Of a stretch of DNA of 5,731 bases, positions 5,680-5,731 are shown piece after piece (the stretch's first letter is position 1; each line of letters starts with the position of its first letter). The DNA comes from Candidatus Hodarchaeota archaeon. Its GTDB lineage: Archaea > Asgardarchaeota > Heimdallarchaeia > Hodarchaeales > YT1-057. The stretch is from NCBI GenBank assembly GCA_016839955.1, contig JAEOTI010000332.1, forward strand, positions 1 to 5,731, in the 5' to 3' direction. The position numbers and the translations under genes were made by a program. The notes beneath the pieces are model-generated. The model did not search any database and had not been told where the DNA came from. It saw nothing but the letters and a program-made list of their open reading frames with translations.

Positions 5680-5731
5680 GTGATGAGCTCGGGCTTCATC
5701 GTACTGATAACGATAAAGAGTAATTAACTGA
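5680..5731 (+). ncRNA. Weak candidate for a box C/D sRNA
   Basis: GTGATGA at 5680-5686 is a perfect C box (RUGAUGA). CTGA at 5704-5707 could be the D' box, CGATAAA at 5711-5717 a degraded C' box, and CTGA at 5728-5731, the last bases of the window, the D box. The 52-base span fits archaeal C/D guides. Against it: the first guide region is 17 bases, longer than usual, C' is poor, the C box can pair with TCATC at 5696-5700, and the terminal stem lies outside the window. Short motifs like these also arise by chance. Confidence 0.25.

Noticed and set aside
5666..5720. tRNA-like stretch with GGGCT and short stems
   Set aside because: There is no T-arm consensus (GGTTCRA), no acceptor-stem pairing and no clear anticodon arm.
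5650..5724. Small hydrophobic open frame of 24 codons starting at a TTG
   Set aside because: The GGAG upstream is too far from the TTG, the frame overlaps the T-tract, and the translation resembles nothing known.
1..5731. CRISPR array, insertion sequence, rRNA or attachment site
   Set aside because: No regularly spaced direct repeats, no transposase gene, no terminal inverted repeats with target duplication and no rRNA-like sequence were seen.

Overview
This AT-rich window looks archaeal. It carries a NucS-family endonuclease gene. It also has TATA-like boxes at archaeal spacing, a regulator gene whose start suggests a leaderless transcript, and strong Shine-Dalgarno sites in front of TTG, GTG and ATG starts. 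The lineage cannot be fixed from the sequence. An Asgard or other mesophilic archaeon would fit, and a bacterium is not excluded.

Layout. At the far left, only the first four codons of a minus-strand gene are present (start at 12), with an AGGAGG ribosome site. Positions 172-2658 hold a two-gene minus-strand operon: an unrecognised 402-residue protein (1450-2658), possibly a PD-(D/E)XK nuclease, followed 42 bases downstream by an AspBHI-type methylcytosine-dependent restriction endonuclease (172-1407). A strong hairpin (2768-2805) separates this operon from a small ArsR-like winged-helix regulator (2812-3099, minus). Divergent from the regulator is a plus-strand pair: a NucS endonuclease (3181-3861) and a C5-cytosine DNA methyltransferase (3876-5555). 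The methyltransferase has a large insertion in its target-recognition region that looks like two winged helices. The right end (5556-5731) has a T-tract and a weak candidate for a box C/D sRNA.

How it fits together. This is a restriction-modification or DNA-modification defence locus. The most informative non-coding signal is a 22-bp operator that occurs twice. It is a perfect 9-4-9 inverted repeat between the regulator and nucS (3141-3162), and an imperfect copy with 18 of 22 matching bases lies in front of the unknown/AspBHI operon (2704-2725). In both places it lies where transcription should begin. The likely reading is that the small winged-helix protein acts like a restriction-modification controller and coordinates a methylation arm (NucS + methyltransferase) with a restriction arm (unknown protein + AspBHI-like nuclease). 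NucS/EndoMS enzymes cleave G:T mismatches, the product of 5-methylcytosine deamination. A NucS directly coupled to a C5 methyltransferase could therefore be an archaeal counterpart of the Dcm-Vsr pair. Alternatively, it could be a NucS recruited as the restriction nuclease.
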